64,000 nt of DNA from Enoplolaimus lenunculus. Lineage: Eukaryota; Nematoda; Enoplea; Enoplida; Thoracostomopsidae. Below, piece by piece: positions 34,126 through 45,900 of the stretch. The notes under the pieces were generated by a model. It did not search any database. It had not been told where the DNA came from and saw only the letters and a list, made by a program, of their open reading frames with translations. Positions within the stretch are counted from its first letter, which is position 1, and each line of letters starts with the position of its first letter. Where the stretch lies: NCBI GenBank assembly GCA_030248215.1, contig JASANG010000108.1:1-64000 (forward strand), in the 5' to 3' direction. A program made the position numbers and the translations under genes.

Positions 34126-34775
34126 CTGTATCGCTTTGTATAGTTCTTATTGCCAGTAAACGTTAGGTTTAAAAACTGATGAACTCTTGCGATCGCTAAT
34201 CTTAAAATTTTCACAGGAGCTGGACAAATCAAATGCAAAAAATCTGCTAAATTTCAAATCTCATCATTTAAAAGTCAGAAATCTACAACACCTACTGGCA
34301 AATGGCTGCAGGTGAAACACGCATTTGAGACTACGGACCCTGTTCTACGTATTTATTGTGTTAAACAACCTTTAGCAGGTTTGCAACCGACCCGAGCCTG
34401 AACCGAAATCGATGGCCTGCGGACTTTGGCAGGTCGGGTCCGCTGAACTGTTGTGCTCTGAAAATGAATCGGTCTCGAGCTATTTAAAGCAGCACGCGCT
34501 TGGTTCAATATTTTAAATCAAAATTTTTAATTGGAGTGGCAAAGGAGACCAGGTGATGGCTCAGCCTCGCACCTGCAATAATTATGACCCCGTAGAAAAT
34601 TTTCAACCTTGCTTGCAAATCTACAAAACTCTAGTATGCGTATCCTGATAAAATTATTAGCCCACCCCCCAGCAAGGTGAGCTGGCTACGGGCCAGTAGT
34701 TATTTTTGTATTACAAAATCGGACCAAGGGACCAATTGCTGAATTGACCTTGGAAAACAAAAATATTATTTGATC
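34126..34775. other. Intergenic, no gene
   Basis: Parts resemble other places in the window (CGCATTTGAGA at 34319 and 47391; AGGGGACC/GGGCCA-type sequence at 34550-34700 and 60110-60230), so this is probably old repeat sequence. No coding. Confidence 0.35.
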
Positions 34776-34966
34776 GGCCCATGTATTGAACAGGGCGGGA
34801 TTGTTTTCCAGCGGGGCTGTAATAGAGTCAGATTAAGCTTAAGACTAACTTTTTTGTTTAGGTTTAGGTTAAGGAATAGACTCATTCTTATGCTTATGCT
34901 TAGGCTTAGGCTTCGCCTTAGGAATATGCTTATAATACTGTTCCGCCCCAGTGGTTTACATCGGCC
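34776..34966. mobile_element. Family A/B hybrid MITE
   Basis: GGCCCATGTATTGAACAGGG at the left (A type), GGTTTACATCGGCC at the right (B type), TTAGGC hexamers between. Confidence 0.72.
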
Positions 34967-35434
34967 AAAATTCTATAAGTACGCGTAGTCGTATTAATAT
35001 TCTATTTTATCTCTCTCAAATAAATACGTTTTAGACTATTAAATTTAACACGAAACAATAAAATGTACAGAAAATGGAGAAGAAAGCAAATGAGAAAGTG
35101 AAAACTTCATCAAACAAATAACATCAAATGACAAAAAATGCGATATACCAACTGCAACTGAAAAAATAAACATTCACACATCAGTGCGTATCCTTTGCTC
35201 CATTTATAGAAACTGTTTTAGCGTTCAAATTTCCGTTTTAACTGTTCGCAGATCGGATCAGAGACAAACGATGCGGTTTATAAATGAGTGAAAAATAATC
35301 AGTAAACAATGCAACAGATGCCGAGGTGTAAAATATCTATTTTTATTCACAAACAACTACAGGTGTTTAAATTAAAGTAGCTTCAAGGAATCGTATACAA
35401 TCATGCTGAACAAAGCCGTCCTAGTCGGGACAAG

Positions 35435-35684
35435 GGCCAATGTAAAGAACAGGGGCGGAACAGTATTATAAATGTATTCCTAAGCCTAAGCCTAGGCCTA
35501 AGTCTAAGCGTACGAATGAGCATATTCCTAAGCCGAAGCCTAAGCCTAAACCTAAGAGTAAGAAAGAGCATATTCCTAAGCCTAAGCCTTAGCCTAAGCC
35601 AAGCAAAAAATTCGTCGAAAGATTAAGCTTACTCGATTGTAATCCCACAGAAAAACGTTCTGCCCATTAATCTATACATGGGCC
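35435..35684. mobile_element. Family B MITE
   Basis: GGCCAATGTAAAGAACAGGG to ATCTATACATGGGCC; flanking octamers GGGACAAG and GGAACAAG (7 of 8). Hexamers with CGTACGAATGAGC and AGTAAGAAAGAGC units. Confidence 0.85.
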
Positions 35685-36142
35685 GGAACAAGGGACATTA
35701 AAAGGGCCGTGTTCCTCCAAATTCAGCTGATGCCCGTCCATATAAACTCGGTTTAAATGTAAACTATCTTGAATTGCAATTGTAGGGGTGCCACCGTAAT
35801 TATTCGGTGCCCCCACCCAAATATAACTTTTTGCAAACGTTCGCGAAGCTGAATCTGTATAACTCATTTCTGCTAAAGTTTCTAGGTTAAATTCAATGTA
35901 GATTATATATCCTTCCTATTACGCTATGCCCGTTAACAGTTTTAGTCTAATCGGGTATTGTTCGACGTCGCTAGTGCCGCGTTTAGCATCCCTTCATATT
36001 CCCAAATGGGCCCCCAACCCAAGGTTTGCGCCCAGAAAATATTAAAATAAGTATTTTTTGCATCAAACGAATATACAAACAACCTATATTCTATCAGTTT
36101 AGCCAATGATGATAAATGAATTCGACTTGCAGGAAGATTCAT
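35685..36142 (-). CDS. Possible coding exons, unrecognised
   Basis: Two adjacent minus-strand frames look protein-like: 36142-35942 (with LGWGPIWEYEGMLNAALA) and about 35884-35685 (with SYIWVGAPNNYGGTPTIAIQ). An acceptor (TTTAACCTAG) precedes the second frame, but no donor joins the two cleanly. The downstream frame runs straight into the target duplication of the MITE at 35435-35684. I do not recognise either part; chance open frames remain possible. Confidence 0.25.
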
Positions 36143-36169
36143 AGCTACGAATAAATTTTTCGCATATAT

Positions 36170-36690
36170 TAATCATGAATAACTTCCAGTTGCAAGTTCT
36201 TCGAATGAATTTTTATAAAAACTTGCAGCTGCAAGTTTTAGTTGTAAGAAACATACATGCGCAAAGAAGGCTATACTCGAAATTTCTTGACTTGAAAATG
36301 ATTTCATCGCGATGCAATCTTTATTTAAAGCTTAAAAATTTAAACCTTGCCCCATTACCTTCGACATCGGCTGCGAAATATCAAGCAAGTTAGATATTTG
36401 AATTAATTCACACTTCTTGAATAAATTCAATAAGTCTGAATTAATTCTAAAGGCGCTCAGCAACACAGCTTCTGATTGGCCAATAAAAATGCAAGTGCCA
36501 GAAATTCGAGCGATTTGTGACAGTGTTCACACGTGCGGATTAATTTCAATAGCATGAATTCTAATGCATAATTTGCAGCTGCCAGGACTTCAAATCTGCT
36601 TTGTGACCAAACTTGCACATGCAAGTTGCACGTGCAAGTTTTTGCTGCAAAAATTTGCACGTGTAAATAGGGCTTAAAAATCACGTTCGA
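36170..36690. repeat. Repeat rich in AACTTGCAGCTGCAAGTT palindromes (copy 1)
   Basis: Short palindromes of the type ACTTGCAGCTGCAAGT, GCACATGCAAG and GCACGTGCAAG recur at 36184-36240 and 36590-36710. The related 38571-38853 copy has clearer ends. Confidence 0.5.
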
Positions 36691-36925
36691 AAAACTTGCA
36701 GCTGCAAATCAATAAAAAATAATCACTATGAATTAAGTTCACATGTGTGAATAACCATGCAAGTTCACTGAATTTATTGCAGCCGCCTTCTCATTGGCTG
36801 ATGAAAAAATGCATGTTCCGCGTTGCTTTGTACAAAGTAGGCATCGTAGGTTTTTTCGGTTCATTCAAATTCATTTTTGGGCCAGTTTCTTGTGAAACTT
36901 ATAATTATTCCAAGTCGGTTAAGCA

Positions 36926-37127
36926 CTAACGTATAGCGTAGGGCCGTAAAATAGTACCAGCGTATTCCTAAGCCTAACCCTAATCCTAAGCGTAAAGTAA
37001 CGCTAAGAATGATCTTATACCTAAGCCCAAGCCTATACCTAAGCAAAAGTATAGTCTAAAGTGTAAGCTTAAGTACTCCATTGCAGTTCCGCAAAAAACG
37101 TTCCATCCCTGATTTTGATATGAGCCG
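36926..37127. mobile_element. Family B MITE, diverged
   Basis: ACGTATAGCGTAGGGCCGT to TTTTGATATGAGCC, with CCTAAG-like hexamers and CGCTAAGAATGATC. Confidence 0.6.
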
Positions 37128-37632
37128 TAGGTTCAATCGTTGCTTACTTTAATAATTTGTATCCAGCTAAAAATTTATATACACTGTTACTGACCGGCAT
37201 ATTTCATATCCAGTATTGGACCCTATTTCAAGTAACGGCAAATTCCCGAAACTTGGCATTCATTTGTGTGCAGCGCACTGCAGCTTTTTGGCGTCAGTGT
37301 GCAGTGCACTATCCAGTCAAAAGTCACTTGGTGTACACATGATATTGTGAAAATTGCATTATTTCTCAGCAAAAAAATTGTACGAAAATTCGCATATTCT
37401 TTAAACAAAAAAAATTGCATTACAAAATGTTTCAATTTCTTCAATAATCCACCCTTACTTTTCGCACTAATCTCGTTAGCACATGCTGACCTGTGTTTCG
37501 AATTGTAAAAATTGCATAAAAGTCGATAGAGAATTCGATTATCTTCGAAATGTTAAAATTACAGCCAAGACTAAACGCAAATACAGAACATAGAAAAAAA
37601 TATAAAAGAAAAAACATTTGTTTTTTTACTAT
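37128..37632. other. Intergenic, no gene
   Basis: Short frames on both strands overlap each other and have no family features; a palindrome GTGCAGCGCACTGCA lies near 37268. Confidence 0.35.
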
Positions 37633-37814
37633 GGCCCATGTTATTTTAAGGGGCGTCCAGGTTTCTCGTGGCTCCATAAAAGAGTAGCTTTAGATTCTAG
37701 ACTACATTTTTTTGCTTAGTCTTAGGCTTAGACTTAGGAACACATTTTTGAAACGCTTAGGCTTAGGAATACGCTTAATCTACTGTTACGCCCATTAAAG
37801 TACAAACATTGGCC
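37633..37814. mobile_element. Family C MITE
   Basis: GGCCCATGTTATTTTAAGGG to AAAGTACAAACATTGGCC; contains GTCCAGGTTTCTCGTGG, TTAGGC hexamers and TACGCTTAATCTACTG. Confidence 0.75.
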
Positions 37815-38051
37815 AATACTGCAACGAAAAAATAATTGCATTTGTCTGTTAAAAATGCAACAAAAGTCGCTTGACTGCAATTTGCAAATAACAACTGTTT
37901 GCCCATCACTGGTAAAGTTGGTAGATTAGGATTTTCTTTTCAAATATCATAAAAACAAATTTTTTCAAACTCTGGAATGTTGACATTTTGCAAAAATATT
38001 TAATCCTTTCAGTCCTTCCAGTTGTATGCAGCTCTGACATATTGCAGGCAC

Positions 38052-38345
38052 CAGGGTACAGCGGGAAATCTGCCTACGGCTCCGGATCCGGCAGAAAATC
38101 GGCCTCCGGCTATCTGTTTAGCGCGTTTCGTTTTACTTTTGTCACAATTTTCACGAACGAATACCCGATATTTTGCGGATAATTAGCGTGAAACCAAACA
38201 ACTTAACAACTTTTTGCAAATATTGGCTAAAATCAACTAATTAACCCATCATTTTTACTACCTAATTTCGCCTCGGTTCCGGCTCTGGTTCCGGCAAGTT
38301 TCGTTGACCTCCGGCTCCGGTATTTTTACCTCCGGTTGCGCCCTG
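38052..38345. mobile_element. hAT-like MITE, CAGGGTGCAACC family (copy 3)
   Basis: CAGGGTACAGCGGG to CCTCCGGTTGCGCCCTG. Flanking octamers GCAGGCAC and GCAGGCAA match at 7 of 8. Runs of CCTCCGGCTCCGG-type repeats near the ends. Confidence 0.82.
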
Positions 38346-38570
38346 GCAGGCAAGTAAAAGTCAAAGTTGCATGTCGTAATGACACTAAGATGATTCGGCC
38401 AATTATTTGCTATTATTATTTACTTTTACATAAATTCATAAGCAGAACAGTACAGAAACTATTTTGAAGTAAAAAAATTACAGTTTCATTACCCAAAGTT
38501 TATATTTATTTCAAAACAATATTTTTACTTAAAAATCAATAACCTTAAATTTGTACTTGGAAATGCATTA

Positions 38571-38853
38571 AGCTCAATTCACACGACCAAGTTTTTGTTC
38601 CGAGAACTTGCAGCTGTAAAATTGCACACAGAACTTGTTTTCTTTTATCAGCCAATGAGATATCGGCTGCAATAAATTCAATGAACTTGCATGGTTATTC
38701 ACACAGATGAACTAAATTCGTAGCTATGATTTTTAATGAATTAAGTAGCAGCTGCAAGTTTTTCGAACGGGATTTTGGACAAAACTTGCAAGTGCAAGTT
38801 GCAGCAGTTAGTTCTCGCAGCAAAAACTTGCATGTGTGAATAAGGCTTTAAGC
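38571..38853. mobile_element. TIR element with ACTTGCAGCTGCAAGT palindromes (copy 2)
   Basis: TTAAGCTCAATTCACACGAC at the left is answered by CATGTGTGAATAAGGCTTTAA at the right. The subterminal GTTTTTG/CAAAAAC and ACTTGCA arms pair. Confidence 0.6.
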
Positions 38854-39327
38854 GAGCTTTCGACGCCAAACTCAGACTCCTGGTGAACCAGCGAGTTGTT
38901 CAAAGCCGTACGGAAAAAACTTGCGAACAAAGCGAGCGACAAACCAGACGCAAATTTAACGTATAATGCCGATGAAAAAATCTTCAGTTTTCTGTTGATC
39001 CATTATAAAAGATCCGATCTGTAAACCACCGAGATCCGAGCTTGAAGCCAAATGCTCAACTGTTGCTTTCGTAAATATCCTTACGTATTAAAAACCTCTT
39101 TGCTTCAGCACACGTTTAATTTTAAATCTGTAACTCTAAAATGTGGGTGAAAGTGTAGTAACGGTAAATAGTGTTTTGATGCTTTGTATTATTTCTGAAA
39201 TAGAGCCATCCATGCAGTACGACATTATCATGTTCCATATCGTAGCGAAAATTTTGAAAAAACAATAATTTATTGTTTATATATGCCATACCTGTTGTTT
39301 AACACTTCTAATGGTGTAGGAATCACG
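38854..39327. other. Intergenic, no feature
   Basis: AT-rich, no gene or assignable repeat. Confidence 0.4.
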
Positions 39328-39582
39328 GGTCAATGTATTAAAGAAAGGGGCGGAAAAGAATATTCCTAAGCGTAAGCGTAAGCGTAAGCCTAAGCCAAAT
39401 CGTATGAATGAGCATATTCCTAAGCCTAAACCTACGCCTAAGCCTAAGCGTAAGAACGAGCATATTCCTAAGCCTAAGCCTACGCCTAAGCGTTAAACCA
39501 AGCCAAAAATACTCTAAAGCTTAAGCTTATCGCTTTACTAGTCCCACAGAAAAACGTTCCGCTCCTGATCTTTACATGAGCC
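39328..39582. mobile_element. Family B MITE
   Basis: GGTCAATGTATTAAAGAAAG to CTTTACATGAGCC. Flanking octamers GAATCACG and GAATCGCG match at 7 of 8. Three hexamer blocks separated by CGTAAGAACGAGC-type spacers. Confidence 0.82.
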
Positions 39583-39656
39583 GAATCGCGTTACATTCAG
39601 AAACGTCACATGTTCAGCAGTGCATCAATATCGCAGGCTTAATCTGTAAACCTATA

Positions 39657-39834
39657 GGGTCGCACTAGACTTCAGGCGTCACCGTCCAGCGTCGTCCATC
39701 GTCGTCCGTCACTGTCCGGTATCGTACGTCATACTCGCGTTTGATACCGTATCTGACGGACGGCAACCGATAATGGCGGACGGCGGCGCGCGGTGACAGA
39801 CGGCGCCGCATGACAAGTATAGCGCCATCTTTAG
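39657..39834. repeat. GC-rich hairpin element (copy 6)
   Basis: AGGGTCGCACTAGAC at the left, AGTATAGCGCCATCTTT at the right, GTCGTCCGTCACTGTCCGG and GACGGACGGC arms. It ends about 70 bp past the degenerin stop. Confidence 0.65.
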
Positions 39835-39904
39835 GCTTTGAGCTTAGGCTTAGGATTAGGCTTAACCAAATAAGAAACTCATTTGGTCCCACTTTGACTA
39901 CAAT

Positions 39905-42900
39905 TTATTTAGTCTCCAAGTCCAAAGCAGACAGATTAGTTATACGATCCGGTCGAATCAATACAGGACTATTGCGTTGGGTCGCTTTTCCTCGAGCCGG
40001 AAGTACAAACGCATCAAGCGGAAGTGTTGTTTCGACTGACGACAGAAGGCTTTTTCTGCGACGGCGTCCGCTAGCGACACAAGGAATATACGGTTTGCGT
40101 ACTGGAGCAACAATCGCAACAGGCGGCGGGCCGGTCGGAACTTTTCTTGGAGTCGGCGTTTGAACCGAAATGCTTTGAGTTGAAACCGGGCCTACGTCAT
40201 CGGTTTGGATTGCTAAAGTACCACTTTTAAGCTCCGATGAATTCGACGGTGACGGTGCTGGATTGATCACAGCAACTGTAATATTGCTGTTCACTGTTGA
40301 TTCGTCGATTTTGGAACGATGCGATCCAGACAGACCGACAATGGTTTCGACGTCTTCTTGTGAACTGTCAGAAGGTGTGATTTGTATATCGGTACCAGGT
40401 AAGCATGTCGAATTACGCAACGAGTGTCGTTGAGCGTGGGAACTCGTCGTCAACGCAGACAGAGCGTGGGATAATTCGCCACGGCTAGACGCACGACGAG
40501 ACGATAGTTGAGCGACGGCTGTCGGCATCGGAAACGGAACGATCAATCCGCCAAATGAAACTGCGGCCATTTTTAGACGATCGATCGATGCTTGATGACT
40601 GCTTAAGCTTGTCGCTCGAGAATTTGAGTCTGGTGTGCTCAAATACTCACCGGAGCTGTCATCACTTGCGCTGACGCTGTTTCTTGGTAAAACGGTTTGA
40701 TCTCGAACTCCGCAATTGATATTATCGATTGAATTTTGCCGGCATATTTGTGCGTTGACCGCTGACACCGGCACACTTGGCACAGACGATCGTCCAGTTT
40801 CGGATCCGCTCCTGCCCGACTGCGGCACGGTCCACGGATGGCCGAATCGCTTGGTGTACATTGTGACCGCAATTTCGTACAGGAGAACGAAAAATTCGAC
40901 AAACGTAATCACAGAAACGCCAAGCCATAGCGATATATTGCCACCAAAATCAGCCATCAAATTAACCCACTGAAAATTTCACATTCGTAATAGTTTGATT
41001 GGCCCATGTTGAGAACAGGACCGGCAATAAGCATATTCCTACGCCTAAACCTAAGCCTATGCAAAAAAGTCATTCTAAAGCTTAAGCTTACTCTATTACA
41101 ATCCCACAAGAAAACGTTCCGGTTCTGTTTTATAAATGGGTCGTTTGACTGATGCATCGTCCACAATAAGACTTGTACGCGAGGTGCATACCGAAACATT
41201 CAATGTTCGGTCGCTCAAAGTTTTATCTGTGTTGTACAAAACTTAATACATTCAAACGTGAAATTTCAGTTAAAATTTTGACAGTTTTGTGGAATGTGGA
41301 TTTTTCATTTTGTCCAAGTTTCACAGTGCATGGCGCGGTTGTATATAAGACCCAGCAAACGCGTTACGATTTCATTTCGCAAGGAAACATTGCGTAAAAT
41401 GTAAACAAACTTTGTTGTCGTTTTGGAGCGGCAATGATTACATTAGAAAACTGGTTAAAAATACCTTTTTCTCGTCTCTAAATCATTTCCTCACACCATA
41501 TGATCCTTATACGGTTTTCCGTTGTATACACCTTTGCTCATCAGTAAAGCGGACGCAAGACAAATCATTTCTGAAACCTGTGGCCCCGAGGTATTTTTTG
41601 CCAAAAATAGGCCTATAAAAGCCATATGCTTAAGCTGTTTTGGATATAGCTAAAGTTCTTCACGTTATTTCGACAAACGTTTCAGATTAGCAGTTTGCTG
41701 CCCAATTTTGATTGGCTGTTCAGTTGTGACAGTTTTTAAAATATATTGCAAATCAACTCACCATATACGCTCCACGTTCGACAAGGACTTGATAGTTTAC
41801 TTGTTCGAAGTAAACTTCAATGAACGCACCGTTTTCTCTGAAAAGAAAATATTCAAACGGTGATGATAGTATTTGTTCAAGTTTGTCCGCAGTCAGCCCA
41901 GCAAAAACATTTAGTGACGTTAAAAATATTGCAGACGAAGCTTGCAAATAGATTACAGATAACTTACAAGCAAGGTTGAAAATTTGCATTTGGGGTCAAA
42001 TTTTTTCCAGCTAATTTGATGGGTGCTGGTGTCAGGATAATTCAACTTCCTTAAACAACTTATGCTATTGTAGATTGAATTTCGTTATACGTGGTCATTG
42101 TAAATTTTCGTGTGTAGATCCTAAAAAATGCTTAGAATCCAAGCAAGGTAGGCAGATAAGGGGGGGGGGGGTGGCATTCAAAGTCATAGATTGTTTTACA
42201 AATCACTATTTGTATTTTTTTGCACTATAGCAATTGCAACTCATAATATTTGATAAAGTTAGATTGCAGTAAAATAATAGTTTTGTTTTGTAATTTTGTA
42301 ACGCATAGAGATTCCCAAAGACTACAATTTTAGCCACCGATATTCGCTCGGCAACTGTAACCTTTACTTGTATCCTGCCTTTTACAGATTTGGCAGTATT
42401 TTCTTCAGTGTACAATAATGTGGCCCATGTAAAGATCAGGGGCTGAACGTTTTTGTGTGAGACTGCAATAGAGTAAGTTTAAGCTTTAGACTAATTTTTT
42501 TGGCTTGGCTTCGGTTTAGGCTTAGGAATATGCTCATTCTTACGCTTAGGTTTAGGTTTAGGCTTAGGCTTGGGAACATGCCCATTCTTACGCTTAGGTT
42601 TAGGTTTAGGCTAAGGCTTATGAATATGCTTATAATACTGTTCCGCCACTGTTCTTTACATTGGCCAGTATTGTGAACAATGTTTTGAAATAAACGAACT
42701 CTAAAAGCAAAAAATTAATGAAAACTCAGCTGAAAATTTGTAACAAAACTAATCCGCTTACTCATATTCTTCAACACAATTTTCGCCAAAATCACATATA
42801 TTTGCCTGAAATATCGTTTTGCGAACTTAAAACATGACAATAGAAAATATAAATTTTTAGGCAAACTTAAAGTTTTTGATTTTAATACAAAATTCGAAAC

Positions 42901-45900
42901 AAAATTTTTGTAATTTTTACAAATTAACTGGTTTGAATTCTATAAAATCATACGTTGGCGAAACTTTACAATGTAAAAAATGGGGAGTCAAATTGGCGCT
43001 CTCTGAAATAGGCTTTTCCTGACTACACAAACTGAGTCAAATTCGATTCACAATGTCGCACGTTTAAATCTGGTGGAGTTGAATTTGACTCAGTTTGTGT
43101 AGTCAGGAAAAGCCTATTTCCGAGAGAGTCAACTTGACTCCCCATTTTTACAGTGTACGTTCGTGTCAGTTCAGCGAATCAAAATCAACTCTCTACTAAC
43201 ATCAAACCGTCTCGCATCACAGCACTGTAAATTTCAGAGAGTTGATTTTAACTGAGAATGAGTTGAATCACTCAACTTAAGCTAGGACTATCACAACTTA
43301 GAAAATAACTAACTTTATGTTGATTAATCAACTCGTTGGAATTATGAATAGTGAATTTGAGTAAGTTTATTAGACAACAATTGTTTAACGTCTTACTTGC
43401 GCAGCGTCCGTTGGCCATTGTGACGTCGAAAACGTTACTTCAAACATAGTTTGACTGAAAACGACGCAACACAAAACATTAATATATTATTTTAATCGAA
43501 ATTAATAAAACACTCAATTCTGTCCGTCTGGGTAGGAGCCGGGACATCAGACCTTTTTACTAAGCAGCTGGAAAAGCGGACCTCGCCAGCGGGGATCGAA
43601 CTCTCAGGCTACGGATCCTTAAGAGAACACTTATACCACTGCCCCACACAACCCGCCTCTCTAACTACCGTTTTCGTCGACTATATGTGTCGACTGTATG
43701 ATGCCAGCAAGCATACCACACAAGGTGTATTGCATTTATTGCATATGCACTAGGACAAGCATGTCTCATATGTTTACAAATTCCATTTTGCTTATGGTCG
43801 CAAAAATACCGTCAAGCTTTAAAGGTGATTAATCGATATTTCTATACCACGACAGTTGCCTGAAATTTTTTGGTCTAAAATATCTGTCTATTTTGTTCAA
43901 TAACTAAAAATTATATTTAAACAACAACAGTTAGTGTGGCCGTATCGTTTATGGTCTAAATTAAACCTGGGATCTTAAAATTTGAAAATTACTGATCCTA
44001 TTTTGTTAAATTTACTAAGCTAATTATAATTCAAAAATATATTTTGTTTTGCACAACTTCAGATTTGTTGCAGCTTAACATGGTTTGGTAAAGCTATTAT
44101 ACTGATTAATGATAAATGCTTTATAAAAGTGTCATATTTTGGAGTCTTTACTGAAATTTCTTGTGATATAAACCACCTATGTCCTATACTCCGGCGGTGC
44201 TTACAGCTAAGACGAGAAATAGTTGGCTTTTTAATGGAAAAAATTGAAGTAACCCTTTCTCTTGTAGAATATACTATGAGCAACTAAATACAAATAAAAT
44301 GCGATCAATATCGACACTGTTCGCAGTGTTTAACAATTCTAACATATAAACCGCAGTATAAAATCTAAAGACGTCAGAGCCCACTTGGGCTAGAGCGTCA
44401 AGCTGCTGTAGGTCAGTAGTCATCATTAGTTCCGCCCATCCGTGAAACTGGGGTTCGTATGCTGCTACGAAATTACGCCAAATATGAAATTGAAATTATT
44501 CATGTGAGAAAGGGTTAAAATATTTCGTTTCTTACACGCAAGGTTGTCGACAGTTGCAAATGTCACTTCGAGTTGAAACGATTCTGTCCAGCTGTGACTC
44601 CAGACATATTCCTGTTAAAAAACAAACACAATATTGGTGCAACAGCAAAAATAGTGCTGCAGTGACCCCAATAAGAAGGGGGAAGGGGTAATAAGAGGGG
44701 TCCCATTTTGAATAATTAGAGTCCATAAATGGCAATTATCCCTAATTGTAGCGCATAAAAGACTACGGGACCAAATAAAGTTGAGTTCGAAACTTTAAAG
44801 CGTACTTAAGTTTTGAAAGTAACATTCCAAAGTATAACCTTGCATTATCGTTCAAGCTTTTGATGCAAAGCAAAAACATTTAATTCAACGGATAATTGCA
44901 ATACCGTATATATCAGTAACGAAGTGTGGCGGAGGGCGGGTTGAAAATAAATAACAATCCGTAACCGAATACACGGGGTACCCTCTCGAGAGGCCAAAGA
45001 ATTATCAGTCCCCCCCTTATTCGGGTAACTAGAGTAAATTAATATATGGTTAGTCGCTCAGTTGTCAAAAAAATGCATCAAATTTTGATTGGATAAAATT
45101 TTATTCAAAACAATCGTATTCAGCAGTGATAAAGAAACGAAAGTAATGCTTAAAAGTCACTATATGCTTTTTGATTATTTCAATGCAGCGCGGTGTCGAC
45201 CGGGGACGGTCCGAAAGTCTAGTTTCCAGGGTACAACCGGAAGTGACAAATACCAGAGCCGGATCCGTAGCTTGAGGTGACGCAAAACTAGGTTGTAAAA
45301 TGGTGGTTAAGTAGTAAATTTTAGCCAATATCTGCAATAGTTTTGATTTTACGTTGATTTTCTGCGATATTTCGGAATTTCTTTCTTGACAATTGTGACA
45401 AAAGTAAAACAAAACGTGCTAAGCAGATAAATTTTGCAAAATTATGCAAAATGGTTAGGTCTAGTGTCAATGACCAACTTGAGCGAAACACAGTAAACTT
45501 TGTATAATTGAAATTGCCGCTAGCACCAACAAGTCTATAGGATTTACTGATAAAATAAAGAATTTTTAACAAATATGATTTTACAATTTTTCACGTTTAT
45601 TTTCGAGTTTTGCACTATACGACACTTTACCAATTGCTGCAGATTACACCAGTATCCGGTCGCACCCTGTATAACAGCGGGGATCAGTATGAACTATCGT
45701 TCACGGGTTGTAAGCAATCCTATGCAAATTGTCAAATTCATAATACCTGCTAGTAAAAAATTTAATAATCACTATTACATGATAGACTATACTATCGTGA
45801 TGTTCCATGTTACTTTTAGGAAGGTCCCGGTTTGTGGTGGGTCTGTAAAAGAGTAGGCTTACATTCTAGACTACATTTTCTTGCTTAGGCTTAGGCTTAG

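Noticed and set aside
36175-36393. 72-codon plus frame starting MNNFQLQVL
   Set aside because: It overlaps a repeat of ACTTGCAGCTGCAAGT palindromes also present at 38571-38853; no family features.
39659-39892. Open frames on both strands just past the degenerin stop
   Set aside because: They follow the GC-rich hairpin element and lack any independent support.
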